This document shows, piece after piece, positions 6,433 to 8,436 of a stretch of 8,436 bases of DNA. The DNA is from Tissierella_A sp964489715 (lineage in GTDB: Bacteria; Bacillota; Clostridia; Tissierellales; Tissierellaceae). The notes beneath the pieces are model-generated. The model worked only from the letters and a program-made list of their open reading frames with translations, ran no database searches and was not told the DNA's origin. The stretch lies in NCBI GenBank assembly GCA_964489715.1, contig CAZBAK010000060.1, positions 1 to 8,436 on the forward strand, given 5' to 3'. The position numbers and the translations under genes were made by a program. Position 1 is the first letter of the stretch; each line of letters starts with the position of its first letter.

Positions 6433-7056
6433 TTATGTTCTCAAAGATATGAAATAAACATTATGAAAATATTCTTCATAATAAAAATCAACTGTACTTT
6501 CTAATTCTTGAACAGATAACTTTGTAATAATAGCACAGTGAATACTATCACCTTCAATCCCTTTAATTATTTTTGCTTGAAAAATGTTTAGTCCTGAAAA
6601 TAAAAACACTGGATTTACCATAATCTGGTTCATTTTAACCATAATATATATTAAAACTATAATTAAAAAAATCATAATTAAGAAATCAAAAGGACTTTCT
6701 ATTTTTTCAAAAATAAAAGGCAGCATCAGTGATAATATAAAAAAACTATAGTCATTTAAAGACAATCTTCTAAATGAAGTTATCTTTAAATATTTGTTAC
6801 TTCTATCTTTTCTCCTGATTTTAGTAATATTCCAAAAAAAAATTACATATGCAACCTTGTATATCAACCATGAAAATAAAACTATTATCATAAAAGCTAT
6901 ATATGATATATTTATATTTATATTTTCAATTATGTTTATTTGTTGATTAGCTATTTCTAGATTCTGGGATTCCCATCCTCTGTACAAAGATATTATTAAT
7001 ACAGGTAAGTAACTAACTATCCAAATAATGATCTCAATTATTTTTCTTGAATTCAT
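6433..7056 (-). CDS. kwaA: Four-helix membrane protein of a Kiwa-type module (KwaA-like)
   Basis: This 207-residue protein has four likely membrane helices, at about 5-24, 51-75, 102-118 and 124-143. A basic loop follows helix 2 (KIRRKDRSNK), and the cytosolic C-terminal part begins NPVFLFSGLNIFQAKI (148-163). Size, helix count and the NP-x-x-x-x-G segment after the last helix fit KwaA, the membrane component of Kiwa anti-phage systems, which works with the DUF4868 protein KwaB. The call leans strongly on the neighbour, because membrane sequences diverge fast. The ATG is supported by AAGGAG 6 bases upstream, directly after the kwaB-like stop; the intergenic gap is 10 bases. It is the last gene of the operon, whereas in known Kiwa loci kwaA comes first. 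It could also be an unrelated membrane partner used in place of KwaA. The stem-loop at 6299-6338 is its likely terminator. Confidence 0.6.
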   Translation of the reverse strand: MNSRKIIEIIIWIVSYLPVLIISLYRGWESQNLEIANQQINIIENININISYIAFMIIVLFSWLIYKVAYVIFFWNITKIRRKDRSNKYLKITSFRRLSLNDYSFFILSLMLPFIFEKIESPFDFLIMIFLIIVLIYIMVKMNQIMVNPVFLFSGLNIFQAKIIKGIEGDSIHCAIITKLSVQELESTVDFYYEEYFHNVYFISLRT

Positions 7057-7066
7057 AGTTAACTCC

Positions 7067-7939
7067 TTAAGCTAATATTGTTCTTATTTTTTCAGTTAAA
7101 AACGATTTCATAATCTTATCTTGAAATAAATGAAGAAGAGGTTTAACATTTGAATCTTCATCAATAATAATTTGATTCTCATTTTCAAAATCTATGAGAT
7201 CTATTAAATCAATTAATATCCCATTTTCCTTTGTTAAGTTTTCAAGTTGCTGTTCAGTAGCATTCTCAATTTGATTTCCAATGATACTTAATTCAGTACA
7301 TCTATCATTATAATATCTCTCAAGATTTTCCAATGTCTCATCACTCACTTGGGCTAAACCTCTAGAAAAAAAGTGATGATTTGCTTTTTCTCGAAAAATT
7401 TCTATAACACTATCATTATTAAAACACGGAAGAGAAACAATATTATCTAAAACCTGATTTCTTCTCTCAATAATATGAGTATTAAATTTAAAAGCATACT
7501 CAAAGTTAGTAGAATTTATAACATAAATAGAATCATTTAAGAGAATGAAATCAATCATTCCACCTAAATCAACAATCCCATCATTTATATCATTAAACTG
7601 TGTTCCTTCTAATATTAAAAACTTTTTTCTTTTTGTAGATTTTTTAATTCCTTTATAATACCCAAAATATAGTTGAGTATCACCATTGTATAACTTAACA
7701 ATTTGGAAATTATTTTTTGAAATTATTTCTTCAGTATTTGTTTGAGAAAGCGAACTTAATAATAATGTTTTCTTTTCTTCTATAGAGCTATAATTATTAT
7801 CAGAAAAATCTATGTGTGCTATTGTATCGTTAAGTTGAAGTTCCGAATTGTATTCTACTATATTTAACTCTTCTCCAATTAGTAATTTTTCTAAAAAAGC
7901 TTGTATATTATTACGTAACCACGAGTTTAAATCGTTCAA
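7067..7939 (-). CDS. kwaB: DUF4868 protein of a Kiwa-type module (KwaB-like)
   Basis: The 290 residues have the layout of DUF4868/KwaB proteins: a variable N-terminal half, then QLYFGYYKGIKKSTKRKKFL (89-108), then the most typical stretch LGGMIDFILLNDSIYVINST (125-144) followed by NFEYAFKFN, and an alpha-helical C-terminal region (153-290). The length is close to studied KwaB (about 300 residues). In Kiwa, KwaB works with the membrane protein KwaA and binds phage DNA to block infection; this is family knowledge. The start is a TTG at 7937-7939 overlapping the upstream gene's TGA (TTGA). It has no ribosome binding site of its own, and an in-frame TAA stands immediately upstream, so translation probably depends on coupling to the upstream reading frame. 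That upstream gene is broken, which may lower expression unless its internal ATG (8083-8085) is used. No active-site residues can be assigned. Confidence 0.7.
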   Translation of the reverse strand: MNDLNSWLRNNIQAFLEKLLIGEELNIVEYNSELQLNDTIAHIDFSDNNYSSIEEKKTLLLSSLSQTNTEEIISKNNFQIVKLYNGDTQLYFGYYKGIKKSTKRKKFLILEGTQFNDINDGIVDLGGMIDFILLNDSIYVINSTNFEYAFKFNTHIIERRNQVLDNIVSLPCFNNDSVIEIFREKANHHFFSRGLAQVSDETLENLERYYNDRCTELSIIGNQIENATEQQLENLTKENGILIDLIDLIDFENENQIIIDEDSNVKPLLHLFQDKIMKSFLTEKIRTILA

Positions 7940-8363
7940 TTATTATTTGAATTCAAATTTCCTAAAGAAATTTGCCAGCTCTTATATTTTTCTGCTTGAC
8001 TAACATGTCGAACAAGATATACTTCAATTGAAAATTCTTCAATATTTGTAACCTTTGAAGCTATATCAGTAAGTATTTGTTCCATTTTCAGTAATCTTCC
8101 TTTCCAAATATTAATATATAAACAATTATCAATATTTTCTTTCTGTATCTCATTAATTAAATATTTACATAACGATTGAAGTTTGACTTATCTATGTTTA
8201 ATTCCATTAAATTTATACTTCTATAGTAACTAACCACACCTAAAATACTTGACAATATAGATGTTAGGTTTTACCATGTATAATCAAATTTAGTATTGAG
8301 ACTAGTACTTAAAAGTAGTGGACAAATGATAAGAACTATCCTCAGTATATTTCGTTTCTCCAT
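7936..8363 (-). pseudogene. Broken gene for a small two-helix membrane protein heading the Kiwa-like operon
   Basis: Three pieces line up as one ancestral gene of about 142 codons. Piece 1 (8271-8363) has an ATG with AAGGGG 8 bases upstream, encodes MEKRNILRIVLIICPLLLST... (30 residues) and ends at a TAA (8271-8273). Piece 2 continues in the same frame, NLTSILSSILGVVSYYRS then MELNIDK. Near 8187-8190 one base appears to be missing. Piece 3 (to the TGA at 7936-7938) continues KLQSLCKYLINEIQKENIDN, WKGRLLKMEQIL and EEFSIEVYLVRHVSQAEKYK. The product would be two N-terminal membrane helices plus a ~90-residue soluble domain. I do not recognise the family. The last part could still be made as a 49-residue peptide from the ATG at 8083-8085, with AAGGAAG 10 bases upstream, and this would bring ribosomes to the overlapping kwaB-like TTG. 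Sequencing error is possible at both lesions. Confidence 0.6.
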
Positions 8364-8371
8364 TTTTGTAA

Positions 8372-8398
8372 CCCCTTACATTAAGCTTTATAATTATA
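8372..8398 (-). promoter_or_regulatory. Likely -10 box and ribosome binding site of the Kiwa-like operon
   Basis: On the minus strand a perfect TATAAT (8393-8398) is followed, about 16 bases on, by AAGGGG (8372-8377), and then 8 bases later by the ATG at 8361-8363. This is the expected geometry for an operon start. At 17 bases upstream the -35 position reads AATAAT, a poor match. TTGATA lies too far away (22 bases). The weak -35 and the overlapping inverted repeat suggest a regulated promoter. Confidence 0.4.
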
Positions 8399-8435
8399 AC
8401 CTATTAATAATCTGTATTATTATCAATAGGTTATA
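8395..8435. repeat. AT-rich inverted repeat overlapping the operon -10 box
   Basis: Arms 8395-8411 and 8419-8435 (core ATAACCTATTAATAAT against ATTATCAATAGGTTAT) pair over 17 bases with one mismatch around a 7-base spacer. One arm runs into the TATAAT of the minus-strand promoter, so it could be an operator for a dimeric regulator. Alternatively it is a weak terminator for an upstream gene beyond the window, or a mobile-element end. The window stops 1 base past it. Confidence 0.6.
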
Positions 8436-8436
8436 T

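Noticed and set aside
8271..8363. 30-residue hydrophobic peptide as a type I toxin, with a plus-strand TTGACA (8249-8254) and TACCAT (8272-8277) as an antisense RNA promoter
   Set aside because: The same frame continues past the stop with protein-like sequence into the following pieces, so it is better explained as the N terminus of a broken gene. The plus-strand -10 is weak, and the perfect TATAAT at 8279-8284 is 24 bases from the -35.
1..8436. CRISPR array, tRNA, rRNA, retron ncRNA or reverse transcriptase
   Set aside because: No spaced direct repeats, no cloverleaf or rRNA sequence, and no reverse transcriptase gene beside the Ptu-type pair, so a retron-Ptu system is not supported within this window.

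Overview
The window is AT-rich DNA with short gene spacing and strong AGGAGG-type ribosome binding sites. This fits a low-GC member of the Bacillota (Bacillales or Lactobacillales grade); nothing in it fixes genus or species. It looks like a slice of a defence island. Every intact gene is on the minus strand, no housekeeping gene is present, and the gaps hold decayed transposase fragments on the plus strand.

Layout, left to right. (1) 52-2148: a two-gene Septu-type module, an ABC/SMC-like ATPase (PtuA-like) followed directly by an HNH nuclease (PtuB-like). The ATPase stop touches the nuclease start, and the nuclease ribosome binding site lies inside the last ATPase codons. (2) 2149-2468: a gap with a frameshifted fragment that reads like the N-terminal part of a DDE transposase. 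(3) 2469-4682: a large protein I do not recognise, with a C-terminal PD-(D/E)XK nuclease fold and a very basic tail. Its reading frame stays open 51 codons upstream of the first ATG with no ATG, GTG or TTG, so its true start is abnormal or lost. (4) 5000-6105: a GAF-domain protein and a Panacea (DUF4065/SocA-like) protein overlapping by 4 bases, probably a toxin-antitoxin or antitoxin-guarded pair. The GAF gene has no good start and abuts a dead IS21-family istB fragment. (5) 6299-6338: a strong stem-loop that can end transcription from both sides. (6) 6433-8363: a Kiwa-like operon read as a broken small membrane-protein gene, then a KwaB-like DUF4868 gene, then a KwaA-like four-helix membrane gene. 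The kwaB-kwaA order is the reverse of the usual one. (7) The right edge holds a long AT-rich inverted repeat overlapping a likely -10 box.

As a whole: three or four independent anti-phage modules (nuclease/ATPase, a stand-alone nuclease, a GAF/Panacea pair, and a membrane sensor/effector pair) lie head to tail. Several are damaged at their 5' ends: a missing start in the 737-codon gene, an in-frame stop just before the GAF gene, and a stop plus a frameshift in the first gene of the Kiwa operon. So some modules may be decaying, and only the Septu pair and the kwaB-kwaA pair look fully intact. The best candidates for something undescribed are the PD-(D/E)XK/basic-tail protein, the GAF-Panacea pair, and the extra membrane gene heading the Kiwa-like operon. 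All family assignments come from reading motifs by eye, without database searches.
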